Positions 52,582 to 64,000 of a DNA stretch of 64,000 nt are shown here, one piece after another. The notes under the pieces are model-generated. The model had not been told where the DNA came from. It saw only the letters and a list, made by a program, of their open reading frames with translations, and did no database searches. The translations under genes were made by a program, and so were the position numbers. The stretch is from Tubulanus polymorphus (taxonomy: Eukaryota; Nemertea; Palaeonemertea; Tubulaniformes; Tubulanidae): NCBI RefSeq assembly GCF_964204645.1, contig NC_134025.1, positions 30,224,001 to 30,288,000 on the forward strand, in the 5' to 3' direction. Each line of letters starts with the position of its first letter. Position 1 is the first letter of the stretch.

Positions 52582-54922
52582 CGTCACCGTTCAGCTCTAC
52601 GTCTACCAATAACCACGGAGAGATTGTCTAGAAAAACTAGAAATATCCTCAACATTCAAATAGCAGCTCAGAGCTGTATGTCTCCTAAACATGCAATAGA
52701 TCAGACACTTTATGAGACACCCTTTCCAATATGTTACCAGTTAAAAGTTACCTATAGTCACTATATGCATCGAATATAAGAATTTGAACAATTGAATTAT
52801 AACATCCATAAATACCTCCAGATGTTACTGGTGATAAGTTTTGGCATTTATTCTTTCGAAAATAGCACAAATCAGCTTATCTACGAACCCCCAAGAAAGA
52901 TATAAAATCATTTTTTTAAATTTTAGAATCTAACATTGAATAGAAATCTAACTTTAATTTCAATGAATCATTATCTAAAATGATATGATTTATTTTAAAA
53001 AAATGACATAACTCATATCAAGATATAGAGCACTGTCATCACTATGGCCTATATACATAAACATAATTCATTTTAGTTAATTGTCACATAGATAGGTTTG
53101 ATTGGATGATGACCTTATCACTTAATCATTGCCATATTCAACGAGTTTTTGCAAACATGCACCCTAGAACCTGATAACAGGTTGAATCCATCAATTTTCA
53201 TCATTTATAAATGGTTTCAGTTGATGCAGAGCCTAACTGGGCACTGGTACATATGAGTTGTTATAATAATTCAATATGATTACGTGCACCGCCCCAAGAG
53301 ATAAAAATTGATGCGTTTCACATATAACTGTAACTGTGTGCTACGGTGTTCTAATTCTAGTTTCATTTACAAACTATGTATTTCATTCAGTAAATCAGCC
53401 CGAAGTAAAATTACCTTTAAAATGAATATAAATTCTAATCACCGCATAAACGCGAAAATACACCCTGAAAGAATTGAATTCACAGTCTACGTATCCACAG
53501 TCGGCAGTATGACCTTAAAACACATAGACAGCAGGCAAACAAGCTAATGGTATCAGCTACGAGTAGTCTAGTGTATAGTGTCGTTTATTACCACTAGATA
53601 TCGCTACACATATTCGAAGAGCAAAGCTAACATTCATTCAATTAAAAATACACCTGTTTTTATGCGATAAAAAGAAGTCAAGATATGAATTTGAATGATA
53701 AGGAGGTTAAAACACATTACTAAATTATGCCCAGTTTTTAAAGGGAGTCATGACATTAGAAAATTGACAAAAAATTTACACATACCCTGCTTAAAACAAC
53801 TAAGCCGAGAATCAGTGAGCAGTAAAAATATCTTTTGCATAAAACAAGTTGTCTTGAGTTGAATTGATTAACCTAAATTCCAGTGCAGCCCTCTCTAATT
53901 CCCCTATTCAATTGCAGCTAACCAACACTTTGACAATACAGATACTCACTGTTTCAAAACTCGTCCAGTAAACAATGAACCTCCTATAGATAGCACAAAC
54001 AGTATATTTAATCCATGCAGTATATATATGAACATAAATTAAGGTTTAAATTTCTAGTTTCTAGTTCAACCTCCTGTCAAATTACATGTCCGCATGTGGA
54101 GAACAACCAACATGCACATGTGCCATCGTTGGTCATGTACGCCACACGTGGCTATAGCATGCAAATCCGATTAACGAAACACTATTACCGGGAAAAAAAC
54201 GATGCCTTTACGATAACGAAATTAATGAGAACTGGACCCAGTTCAGTCCTAGATGTTGCAGTATTTGGAAAATTACTGGCAATTAGGTCCCGATAAGAAT
54301 CACGGTCGTCAGGAGGCCCTAACCACCGTAAAGTTTTAGACGATTGTGACACACGATCCGAGTTTATTGATTAACGTTATCTTTAATTAAATTAAGGCCA
54401 GACAAATTCTGGGTCGATTCTGACGGACACGGGATTATATCGGACATTACGTTGCATTCACTTTTGAATGTCTTTTGGAGGAAAAATATTCCTAATGTGG
54501 AACAAAAAGAACTACCCTAGAAATTCCTGGCTAAGGCTGAAGGCCTTTTGGCAAGCGCGCCAGCTGATTCTGCGCCAACACGCATTCGCCGAATGGCCAT
54601 CCCGAGCTGTAGTACATCATAGACAATACACGCAGCTATCACGCACCTCAACTCAGCCAATAGCGAACATAGCTTTATCTCCTGGTGTTAGTAAATATAG
54701 TTGTAAATTCCCATGCATATCTCATTCAGTTATCAAACATTAGTCAGCGCGATACAGAGACGAACTAAATATATAATCAACAAAGCAAGTTTAGATTGAG
54801 TAAAAGCATTTAAATAATATATTCTTGTGCAACGCATTCAGTTATAGAGAACGGCTTCTATTTCTATTGTATGTTTTGTGTTGCGATCAGATTCCTGTAA
54901 TTATATCCGACACTGAGTATCA
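52582..54922. other. Divergent spacer between GOGAT and the 54.9-kb gene
   Basis: No supported gene. GOGAT promoter and leader lie at the low end. ORFs of about 90 codons at 54015-54296 and 54468-54743 have no recognisable domain. The second lies in a GC-richer patch (about 54.53-54.67 kb) just upstream of the next gene, perhaps its promoter or a first exon. Confidence 0.45.
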
Positions 54923-55939
54923 ATGGAATCGGCATTCGACATCGGGGCCATCCTCAAACGTGTGGATACAATAGGTAGATTGGATGCAGTCGGAGATATA
55001 TTCTCAGAAATCGGCAATGACAAAAAGCGGCCCGGTAAACGATCAGTGTCGGCGTGGATGCGGATTGAGAGGAACCATAACGATGGGGATGTTTGGCGGC
55101 GGCGCTCCTCGCCACCACCGGCAACAACCGATATTGACCACCATCAGACGAGTAATACATCGAACATGCTTCGAGTGTCAAACAGAGTCGTCAAAGATCC
55201 AATACTTAACATCGATTATACCGTTAAAAACATCAAATCTACTGAATTACCTGTTATCGGTAAGTGTGTCTCTGTGTCCCCGTTATTATGCAATTTTCTC
55301 CAAAAATTCTCAATGATTTTACGTAAATATTACATTCATTCGTTTACAGGGACGTACATCGATGCGTCGATTATACCGGGATTTTTCTACACGGTCCGTA
55401 AACTGAACACCGGCGAGACTCTATTCAACGGGAAACCACGCCAACTGTTATCAATAGGTATAGGATACGGGAAACGCATAACGTTCTCTTGCGATAGAAT
55501 ATACAACGCAGAAAACCCGAATATATTCTGGTCAGACAGTTGCGCCGATGGATTTGCATTTTCATTATCGATAATCCGAAGCGTAGGAGAATTCGTGGCT
55601 TATAACGATGCGAGTAATAGGCCTGTTGGTACTGCCACGGTAACAGATATTACTGTAAAACCGGCTCAAGAAGTGCACCAGTCCGTCACCGACGGAGCGG
55701 TCACCAAAGAGGTGAAGGCGTCGATTAAATGTCTGTTTAAATTCGAACCGATTTCGCAACACGGTTTTCTGAATATTCGCAGTGATTTCAGCACCGATGA
55801 TGATGTTCTATTAGAAGGTGTTTGTCATCTCGTCAAACCGAAGTCAACAAAAACAGCTGTATTAAAACGAATTGAAAATGTTAATATACCCTCGATTGGA
55901 AAATGTACGTTAATTCCTGATCATGCATCAAAGCTTTAA
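54923..55939 (+). CDS. Unrecognised protein, two exons or one
   Basis: An open frame of 338 codons from ATG 54923 to the stop at 55937-55939. A canonical intron can be cut inside it: donor TCG/GTAAGT at 55260 and acceptor TTTACAG ending at 55349, 90 bp long, divisible by three and stop-free. Spliced, the protein is 308 residues and the junction reads LPVIG-GTYIDASIIPG. The first 110 residues are charged and low-complexity (KKRPGKRSVSAWMR, WRRRSSPPPATT). The second part looks beta-rich with four to five cysteines (ITFSCDRIYNAENPNIFW, SDSCADGF, KASIKCLFKF, EGVCHLV). There is no signal peptide or membrane span. VIGKC (inside the candidate intron) and SIGKC near the C-terminus are alike. Third positions are GC-rich like those of real genes here, and a poly(A) signal follows. 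I recognise no family. Confidence 0.7.
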   Translation: MESAFDIGAILKRVDTIGRLDAVGDIFSEIGNDKKRPGKRSVSAWMRIERNHNDGDVWRRRSSPPPATTDIDHHQTSNTSNMLRVSNRVVKDPILNIDYTVKNIKSTELPVIGKCVSVSPLLCNFLQKFSMILRKYYIHSFTGTYIDASIIPGFFYTVRKLNTGETLFNGKPRQLLSIGIGYGKRITFSCDRIYNAENPNIFWSDSCADGFAFSLSIIRSVGEFVAYNDASNRPVGTATVTDITVKPAQEVHQSVTDGAVTKEVKASIKCLFKFEPISQHGFLNIRSDFSTDDDVLLEGVCHLVKPKSTKTAVLKRIENVNIPSIGKCTLIPDHASKL

Positions 55940-56105
55940 AGATGATGAAAATAAACCGAACTGTAACTAGTCAGAAAAATGCAAAATACTCAATAGGCCT
56001 ACATGTAATAGAGGCTGTAAAGGTTTTTTGTTGTACATAAGCAAAAATGTTATGTAAAAAGTTTCACAACTCGGTGATGATATTGTATGTTACTGTTACA
56101 CTGTA

Positions 56106-56122
56106 AATAAACACACAATAAA
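56106..56122 (+). promoter_or_regulatory. Two poly(A) signals after the unrecognised gene
   Basis: AATAAA at 56106-56111 and again at 56117-56122, about 170 bp past the stop. This supports the 54.9-kb frame being a transcribed gene. Confidence 0.5.
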
Positions 56123-56289
56123 CGTTTTTCTAAGACAGACACAATATCGTTTTCCTTTTTTTTCGAATTTCCATTGCACTGTATACTTCGTTGTTTCGGG
56201 GGTTGGGCCCATAAGTTTTATTTCAAAGGGAATTTTCCAAAACCAAGAAAGGAGGACTCCAACATCAGCAAAAAACCGACACAAAAATT

Positions 56290-56430
56290 CAACTGTGGAT
56301 TATCAGGCATTGAACCCCGCCGGCGGGGCTTACAATCCGTTGGTGCGGGTGAACGTTTTATTCGGATGGGCTTATACCGTATTGGTTTGTGAAAATATCC
56401 GATCGTGAAACTAAACCACAGACAGGTTAA
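56290..56430 (+). repeat. TCGGATGGGCTTATACC dispersed repeat, copy 2, with a B-box-like stretch
   Basis: 56359-56430 matches 27471-27545 almost base for base. Next to it, 56290-56340 read on the minus strand contains GGGGTTCAATGCC, a good B-box, but no convincing A-box, so a tRNA-derived origin is only possible. Confidence 0.6.
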
Positions 56431-57252
56431 TGAGGCTTTTTTTAAATCTTGGTTTGCGGGTAGACCTATTGAAATATCATTTCGGAGGAGGAAATAGAAA
56501 TAAAAAGAAAATTTTCTGAGTGAGATAAAATCACTTTTTGACGAGTGAACTATCGATAGGGCACGGTCCAAACAAATGATTCTTGGAAAGTTTGAATTCC
56601 ACACTGTGAAAAAAGAACCTCGCGTTTTTCAATTTTTTCATCATTCATGCCATTCGGCAGAGGTGAAAAATCTTTTTTTTTGCTTGCACTGAATTTGTTC
56701 CACAGATGCCGCAATAAAAATAAAAAAATTTTTTTTAATTTTGACTTTTCTTCACTATTTCGGGAGGCGGTTCCCGTAAACCAAGCTATTGAAAAAAGGC
56801 CTTACTGACTACCCGGGGCTGGACAATGCGTTCAGTTTCAAGTTCTAAGTTCAAGTTTTGTGTCCAGTGTCCCTTTTCATACTGTAAGTTCAATTCCGCG
56901 GTAGGAAAAAAAATCTCAGTTGATTCCGATCATGATTATTTGTAAGTTCCATGTTGAAAATATTACGACCCCAAGTGCCGTGTCGACATCACGCTCATCA
57001 CCAACAGCTCGAGAACATTTATTTTTCTCGATTCAACACAATATTCGCAGATAAACTGCATAAACTGACAGTTAATCTACAAATACGGCTTTCAAATATG
57101 AATTAGCAATTGTCTTTCAACGGAGAGGTGGTCATTGATAAAGAATGTCGGAAATGAAGTAGTTGAAATGAGTGATCATTGATACGGACTCAGGACTCAG
57201 TAAACTGTTCGTTCTTCATTTGTTTTGATACTAGAGCCCTCCCTAAGATCTA

Positions 57253-60200
57253 ATGAAAATGTCGCTGAGAACTCTGACCCCTCGCTTGAATAAATATCAG
57301 AATATATACACGTTATTATTCGTGTGTTTATTACTGGTTTTAATTGTAGCCAGCGTGCTGTTCATGTTCCCGTTCAGAACAACCGAAAAATCGGTTTCAC
57401 TTTTCAAACGCTCGCTCTACGATAGCAGTCTCGTAGAGGTGGTCAGTCTAAAACACGTAACCGGACTGCGAATCGACGCGACTGATCGAACTTGCACGTT
57501 TCACTCCTGTTTTCATGTTTATAACTGCGGTTACAACGACGATAATCAAATCAAAGTCTACGTTTACCCTCTGCGTAAATTCATCGATGAGAATGATATA
57601 TCGATATCGCTGCCGATATCGAAGGAGTTTTTCGAGTTGTTAGAGACGATCGGTGATAGTGTTTATCATACGGATAACCCTTCTGAAGCTTGTTTATATA
57701 TCCCACCTCTCGACCTACTTAATCAGAACAATTTGAGAATCGAGGAACTGGGAAAGGCTTTAGCAACATTACCACAGTGAGTATTACATATTGGCCTATA
57801 GGGGGCGTCTATGAGGGGAAGAAAATTGTACGGTATTCGAACAACCCTCATAAGCTAAAGAAGGTTTAATATCTCGCTCTAATTCTTGCTGTTTTTTATC
57901 TGTATTTTCAATAGTTGGAACGGAGGACAGAATCACGTACTGTTCAACATGTTACCGGGCAGTTTACCCGATTATAATACGTCACTAGATGTCGCCGGTG
58001 GTCAATCTGTTATAGCTGGAGGTGGTTTCGATACGTGGAGTTATAGACGTCAGTATGATGTCAGTATTCCTGTATTTAATCCGCTTGTTAATCATCGTAT
58101 GTTAGATCCCGTCGATAGGTAAGAATTTTTCTAGTCTCTTTGAGGTACCAGTGGCAGGCACTAGATGGCGCAATTATACCTCGAGTTTTGGGTAGTGAAT
58201 ATTTGTTCATTTTCGATGAAATTTAAACTAGAATCTGAAAATTATTATCAAACAAGTCTCAATAGATACAAGAATTCCGCATTCATTGATTGATGTCGAT
58301 TTCCCTGAAAATTGATTTACTAAATCAGAAAAGTTGGATCGAATTGAATTGAAATGTCGACGAAATTAAAACGTTGAAACCCAGTATCCACTGGTGACAC
58401 CTGGTGGATCGTCTCGTAATCCTTGCTTGCCACAGTTGCTGGTACACCTCGTAGTTTTAATGCAGGCAATGTTTGTTTTGGTTTCAGTGATAAAGAGAAG
58501 AGATGGTTATTAGTATCATCACAGGTGAACATTCATATCGAACATCGTATGGAGTTAAACATGTTAGAACGACGTTACGATAAACTACTCGTACTCGATA
58601 AATGTGTCGCCGTGGATACCGATATACCGTTCAACTATACGGAGCGTTGCCATGGTAATACTGTTTATCGCTATCCCGCCATTCTTCAGGTGAGCAGAAG
58701 CTGTCGATTCAGAGAAATGAAAATTCTCTAACCATTCAAAATTTAAAGAATAAAAATGTTTCTTTATTTTAGAATTCAACGTTTTGTTTAGTGATGCGCG
58801 GAGCACGACTCGGTCAAACTGCTTTATCCGATGCATTGATGGCTGGTTGTATACCGGTTGTAATGGCTGATACGTATATCATGCCGTTCTCTGAGGTTTT
58901 AGACTGGGATAGGTAAATATGTATTCTAGGATTCTTCGAAGGGGGTGGAACTGAAAACTGGAATGAGCGCTTATTTTGAAAAGAACAGATTTTTGCGATG
59001 CGAGAGCTGCTAGCACGAAATTGGTGGGTTCCGGTGGCCCTCCCACAGAAAGTGTAGGACAAAAAGAGGCTTTTCAGGCCCTTATCACTACTCATTTCGA
59101 TTTATTCTGTGGTATTTTCGAATTTTAAGGGGTAGTCTAGTCCCCTATATCTGCCCAATTACACTGATATTGTATGAACCGTGTGTACCGTATTATAACA
59201 GTTTGATTACATTCACTGCAGAGCCGCTGTCATATTACGCGAAGAGAAACTCTCCGTAGTCATCGATATATTATCGAGAATTCCGCGCGAAAATATTCAA
59301 CTGATGCAGAAACAAGTGACGTTTTATTGGAGGGAATATTTCAGTACGATCAGTTCAATAACATTAACAACACTTCGTATCATAAATGATCGTGTTTTTC
59401 CATACGCCGCTCGTAAATACGAGGAATGGAACGAACCTCCAAATAAGGTAAAATTCATTCATAAAATACCGTCACATATTTAACCCTTTCAGTGCTGACT
59501 AATTGATACCCTATAGTGCTGGAGATAGTTTGAAAATTTTGAAAAATTCCACCCTAGTGTGTTGAATAACGGGAATACCACTATAGTGCGTCTACCCGCG
59601 GTGCGGTGTGTCGTTAGTTACTAGTATTTCACTATGTTTGACAGGTGCTGCCATTTTTCTAGAGAGATAATTACTAATTACATCGATACACCGCAGTGTG
59701 GTGTACTGGCAAAATCCATCACCGATTCATACACCGCACTGAAATGGTTAATGCAGTACATTTTGATTTGAAATTGTATAAAACTGTGTATGTTTCAGTA
59801 TCGTGCGGTGAGTCCATTGTTTCTACCGTTACAACCAGCCAAATCAGACGGATTCACAGCCGTCATTCTCACGTACGATCGATTAGAAATGTTGTTTAAA
59901 GTCATCAAGAAAGTTTCAAAAACGCCGAGTCTCGCGAAGGTCATCGTCGTGTGGAACAATCAGAAGAAAACTCCTCCACCCGGTAAACAAAGAATAGCGC
60001 GAAACACTGGATCCTGTGTTTGAGTCAGTCATTTCTATTTATTAACACTTTGAATTACTTTCATTATTTCAGCACAAAAATGGCCGAAAATTGATAAACC
60101 TTTGAAAGTAATTCAAACTCAGCACAATAGATTGAGTAATAGGTTCGTAATCAACTTGTCTGTGTTGTTAATTTTCGATAAACATGATGATGATTTTCAA

Positions 60201-61621
60201 AATGTAATTGATTTTATAGATTTTATCCGTATGATGAAATTGAAACTGAAGCGATATTGGCTTTAGACGACGATATTTTGATGCTTACAACTGATGAATT
60301 AGAATTCGGATACGAGGTAAATTCCGTAGTTCTCCAGCGCTGTTTGACTCTAGTAGGATCAAAACATTGGACTCAAAATGAAGACTTCTTCATCCGATAT
60401 AACCATAAACGATGAACGAATCTTTTTCTTCATTTTGATGAAAGTTTCGCGAAGTTTTGACTGAAGTTCATCAGAAACGCAAATAACATATCATTATCAT
60501 GTTATTTTGTTTCCCTGATGATGTTTAGTTTTCAAAACTTTGAAACTATCGGAATAAATTCTATTTGACTAGTAGGATCAAAACATCATCAGGGTCCAGT
60601 TCCAAAGTTCTGAATTTGGATTTAACTCTTGAGTTAACTCATTGAAAATGAACTAACTTTAACTCAGAGTTAATTCTAACTCACGACTGTGGAACTGGGT
60701 CCAGAGGAACAAAAATAATAAATTGTTATTTTCGTTTCTATGGTGATGAAGTTTAGTGAAATCTGTGGGTTTTTGCTGATGAAGTGAGAAATACTGAGAT
60801 TAAGATCAGTCCGTACCAGTAACGTTATCTTTTTCGATAATTTAATAAAGATGTTATGTTATTATTTTGAAGGTTTGGAGAGAATTTCCGGATCGTTTGG
60901 TTGGATTTCCGTCTCGTCTTCATCTATGGGATAACGTTACGAATCACTGGAAATACGATTCCGAATGGAGCAGCGAAATATCGATGGTTCTCACCGGTGC
61001 TGCTTTCTATCATAAAGTAAGTTCAATATACAATACACTCCGATTGCCGGAGAAAAAATTTTTTGATTTTCTAACTCTAGTTTTGTCAGGATGGCCACTT
61101 ACCTGTAAATCAGGAAAAAGTCAGGAAATTTTCTTTTCCTTACTCCTCTTCCTTTCGGTAAATGCTAATAATCAGGGAATAGTCAGGAAAAAAGTCTAAA
61201 TGGCCTGCACCTTGTTTGAGTTATCTCCGCAGCCTTGCTTCAAAAATTCTCTTCATTACTTTATTTGCAGTATTACAGCTATTTGTATACTAATGCAATG
61301 CCTGGCGATATCAAAGTTTGGGTTGATTCTCACATAAACTGCGAGGACATCGCGATGAATTTCCTAATCGCAAACGTCACCGGTAAAGGCCCCGTTAAAG
61401 TGACTCCACGCAAGAAATTCAAATGCCCCGAATGCACGAAGATGGAAATGTTATCAATGGACGCGACGCACATGGTCGCCAGGTCGGAATGTATCAATCG
61501 ATTCGCCGAGATTTACGGTTCTCTACCCCTGAAAACAGTCGAATTTAGAGCCGATCCCGTTCTTTATAAAGATAATTTGCCGTCAGAGTTGAAGAGATTT
61601 AATGGTATTGGAACCCTGTGA
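57253..61621 (+). CDS. EXT2: Exostosin-2, heparan sulfate co-polymerase
   Basis: EXT2 acts with EXT1 in the Golgi to lengthen heparan sulfate chains by alternating GlcA and GlcNAc. Exons are 57253-57776, 57915-58118, 58488-58689, 58773-58912, 59222-59447, 59799-59982, 60073-60142, 60220-60316, 60873-61016 and 61271-61621, giving 713 residues (human 718). It is a type II membrane protein: a short basic N-terminus, then one span at about 18-39 ([18 protein letters not shown]). The GT47 exostosin domain follows ([61 protein letters not shown]), then the GT64 domain ([23 protein letters not shown], and the metal-binding LALDDDI). The C-terminus [13 protein letters not shown]-like [20 protein letters not shown] and [10 protein letters not shown] are family hallmarks. 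The whole gene is intact. Confidence 0.97.
60593..60706. repeat. Family C palindrome in EXT2 intron
   Basis: The left end is GGGTCCAGTTCCAAAGTTCT and the right end CTCACGACTGTGGAACTGGG, then TCC. The centre has GAGTTAACTCATTGAAAATG and TTTAACTCAGAGTTAA. Close in structure to the copy at 10.68 kb. Confidence 0.8.
61085..61210 (+). repeat. Family E repeat in EXT2 intron
   Basis: GTCAGGATGGCCACTTACCT, then AATCAGGAAAAAGTCAGGAA, and at the far side AATCAGGGAATAGTCAGGAA followed by AATGGCCTGC. The GGCCACT opening matches GGCTACT at 18.49 kb. GGCC-containing words at both ends suggest this copy is near full length. Confidence 0.6.
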
Positions 61622-61937
61622 AATATCACCAATCTCAACTCTCCGTACTGCTTGTACCATACTGCTTTACCCCCCCCCACCCAGGTTAAAGTAAACCTGG
61701 TCAATATTAAAACTGACCCCTAAAGCAATCATTCATCGTAGCTAGTTTATTTTAAATGCATTTATTTACAAAATCGTGTGTAAACCTGAAATGAGTTCTT
61801 TGAGCATTATATACTCTTAAAGGGGTTGCAATAAAATAGAACAGGGTGCATGTGATTAATTGTTCGTGTATATACTGTTTTCTAGTCATTGTATATTTTA
61901 TACTTATGTAAATAGCCAGATACTTAGTATTTTGATA

Positions 61938-61943
61938 AATAAA
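61938..61943 (+). promoter_or_regulatory. Poly(A) signal for EXT2
   Basis: AATAAA about 320 bp past the EXT2 stop. Confidence 0.55.
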
Positions 61944-62413
61944 CTATGAATATAAATAGCTTAATTTTGGTTTGTTCTTCGTCTAATATCTGCCGAGATG
62001 CTTCACTATGGTTCGAAGTTGTAAGGCTTGAAGTTGTAAGGCTTTAGCTAAAATAAGAACTTTCAGTGCGAACAAATAAAACTTTTAATAGAACTCTTCG
62101 TTCGACAAATGCATTTGCATCTGTTAAATCAGCACACTAGCGTGCCACAAAGAATTTTGACAGCAAATTTCCCAAGAATTTCAAACCAGAAAATTATCGA
62201 TATTTTAATAACGCAGTAGTTTGCACATGTATCCGCAATTACAAATTTGGTGACAAAAATTGTTCGAATAACTTGTGAATCGAAAATAGTAACTTTTCAG
62301 CAATTTTTTACATTTTTGTTAAAATTTAGCACAAATCTGGTTCTTGACAAATTTTCCCTAAGTAGCAGCACTTGCTACAAACCTTGCCTCGATAACAAAC
62401 AAACAACAGGAGA

Positions 62414-62419
62414 TTTATT
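62414..62419 (-). promoter_or_regulatory. Poly(A) signal for RNF113
   Basis: AATAAA on the minus strand (TTTATT here), about 60 bp past the stop. Confidence 0.5.
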
Positions 62420-62477
62420 ATTCAGTTAAATGTATTCTATTCTCATGAAATATTTACAAATTTTTCCCACAAACCGA

Positions 62478-63816
62478 TCACGAATCACTGTCCGAATCGA
62501 CCACCTTTTCATTTTCCTCGATTAACTTCATTTTCGCGATCAACTCCTTCGCCGGATTAAAAATGCCGCTCGTCTGCTCGCCGCAAACGAAACAACGTTT
62601 CGATTTTTTGTAATAATCCAACGCGCATTTCTCGCAGAAATAATGCTTACACTTTGTGACAATCGGAGTTTTAAATGAATTACGACAGATGTAACATTTA
62701 AACGGTAACTCGTCCTCGTCGGAGCTGATTTCGTATTTAGTATCATCGTCGTCGTTAGCGGAACGTTCCTCGCGTTCCAGTTGCCAGCCGTGTTTATAAT
62801 CTCCGCGATCGTGTAGGAATTTACAAGAATCCCCGAATCCGCAGAATCCCGTCTCTTTATAATCTTTACAGATATCGGGAGCATAATCCCATCGAACGGT
62901 CGCGCGGAGATTTGCGGGAGCTCTCATCGGACCCTGACGTACGCTGCCGCTAGCCGCGTTACCCTGCGCTGTGTCTTTCTTCTCGTAATACTGCGCGTAA
63001 TTGTTGATTCCGCGATAGATTTTATCATCTTCTTTTCCTTTTAATTCTTTGTTGGTTTGTAACGAGCGTTCGAATACAGCTCGCGAATCGCGGTCCGTCT
63101 CCGTGTCGATCTCAACGGTAGCCGTCGCCCCCATATCGGCCGGTCCGCTCGTTACGCCTGACCTCGATGACCTGAGAATAATAATCAACATTTTAGAAAT
63201 AAAACGGTTTCGTTAAAAGATTGACCTCGGTGAATAAACTTACTTGTAACTAACACCGACCGAGGCTTTCTCATCATCACTATCGCTATAAGTTACTGTC
63301 TCTTTCTTCAGAACAACTTTGCTCCCTTGAATCATTGGATTCGCTTAAATGAAAATGAGAAAAATTTTATAGACACAATTCAATCTTGATTCAGGAATTT
63401 ACAGGTTGAAGTTTGATTGATTCAGCATGACTTTTTTCATTTTCAACAGTATTTTTACCAAACTATTAGTTCACAATTGTGAAACAGAGTCCAGATTTAA
63501 ACACAAAAACAACTTATCTGCATTCGATGCATCTTGATAAAATACACAGGAAAATTATTTTTTCTAGATAAAGATTAAGGGCCTGATTTCGACTGTTTTG
63601 GTTGTCATTTAGTACAACTACTCTAGCATTCTTACCGCTTGAAGAAGATTTTACTCGTTTTACGACAGTCGTCGAATCGAATCCATCAGAATCTCCATCA
63701 CTACTCGAACTTTCCTTCCTTTTTCTCGCAATCTGTCGAGATTTTGCTCTTTTCTTAAACACGAATTTACACGGTTTTTCCGAATTTTGCGCGATGTCTT
63801 TCGAATCGTCGGCCAT
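62478..63816 (-). CDS. RNF113: RNF113-type CCCH/RING protein (Cwc24 homologue)
   Basis: A spliceosome-associated E3 ubiquitin ligase; yeast Cwc24 binds the activated spliceosome and the mammalian protein also acts in alkylation damage repair. Exons are 63636-63816, 63244-63343 and 62478-63171, giving 324 residues (human RNF113A 343). Residues 1-60 are basic and Ser-rich. NPMIQ follows at the exon 1/2 join and [13 protein letters not shown] is fully conserved. The CCCH finger is at 195-214 ([20 protein letters not shown], then H). The RING is at 253-290: [13 protein letters not shown] and CFVC supply all eight ligands. [10 protein letters not shown] and an acidic DSDSDS end close the protein. 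Vertebrate RNF113A is an intronless retrocopy, while this gene keeps introns, as expected of the ancestral locus. Confidence 0.96.
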
Positions 63817-64000
63817 TTTGCTTTTTTGTCAATTCAATCATTTTTGTTGATGGTTTATTTTCGCGATACACAGACATTAGCAGCAAGATGCAGCATTATG
63901 AAGATATCAAATATATCAAAAACGATTTATGAAATACATAAGGAAGAAGATTACATATAAATTAGCGTATATTACTTGAATACAAACCGGACCGGCCGTC
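63817..64000. other. RNF113 upstream region at the window edge
   Basis: AT-rich and short. It likely holds the RNF113 promoter. Nothing else is seen. Confidence 0.5.

Larger units (their letters stand above)
55940..57252. other. Spacer upstream of EXT2
   Basis: 3' UTR of the preceding gene, then a repeat block (56.16-56.45 kb), then AT-rich DNA and the likely EXT2 promoter and leader (from about 56.8 kb). No other gene is supported. Confidence 0.5.
61622..62477. other. Spacer between convergent EXT2 and RNF113
   Basis: Both 3' UTRs lie here. There is a C-run near 61670 and no other feature. Confidence 0.6.

Noticed and set aside
54468-54743. A 91-codon gene upstream of the unrecognised gene
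   Set aside because: No domain and no start or stop context. The GC-richer patch is as well explained as a promoter.
56174-56604. ORFs of 72 and 128 codons
   Set aside because: They fall in dispersed repeats upstream of EXT2, without domain similarity.
62540-62884. A second minus-strand frame of 114 codons
   Set aside because: Shadow of RNF113 exon 3 in another frame.

Overview
The window is nuclear DNA of a marine invertebrate animal. It is AT-rich, its genes are split by many short GT-AG introns, and its introns and intergenic DNA are full of short inverted-repeat (MITE-like) elements and tRNA-derived SINEs. An animal-type Regnase, SMARCAD1, CLIC, profilin-4, FAM228, EXT2 and RNF113, together with a full-length NAD(P)H glutamate synthase (absent from vertebrates), fit a lophotrochozoan such as a mollusc or another spiralian. 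The species cannot be told from sequence alone. LAYOUT: 1-2.75 kb, repeats and no supported gene. 2.81-6.71 kb (+), Regnase/ZC3H12, 5 coding exons. 9.15-16.15 kb (-), SMARCAD1, 22 exons. 19.05-23.31 kb (-), CLIC-like protein, 4 exons. 23.7-24.5 kb (-), profilin-4, with a possible upstream exon at 26.3 kb. 29.0-33.1 kb (+), FAM228, 8 exons. 35.7-52.6 kb (-), glutamate synthase, 40 exons plus two optional in-frame exons. 54.9-55.9 kb (+), an unrecognised gene. 57.25-61.6 kb (+), EXT2, 10 exons. 62.5-63.8 kb (-), RNF113, 3 exons. All splice models were built by hand from reading frame, splice dinucleotides and family similarity. They close in frame from start to stop for every gene. FUNCTION: there is no operon. 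The genes cover mRNA decay (Regnase), chromatin remodelling (SMARCAD1), redox or membrane biology (CLIC), sperm and ciliary biology (PFN4, FAM228), nitrogen assimilation (GOGAT), heparan sulfate synthesis (EXT2) and splicing or ubiquitin ligation (RNF113). The divergent PFN4-FAM228 pair looks like ancient microsynteny, because the two are neighbours in mammals as I recall. MOST INTERESTING: (1) glutamate synthase carries a diverged partial copy of one exon, still identical over nine residues but with synonymous codon changes, plus a 20-codon in-frame exon, which suggests alternative splicing inside the glutaminase domain. (2) An unrecognised protein gene at 54.9 kb has a candidate 90-bp stop-free intron. 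(3) FAM228 has a 48-codon in-frame insert exon. (4) Several MITE families have readable target-site duplications, including one nested inside a SINE promoter head.
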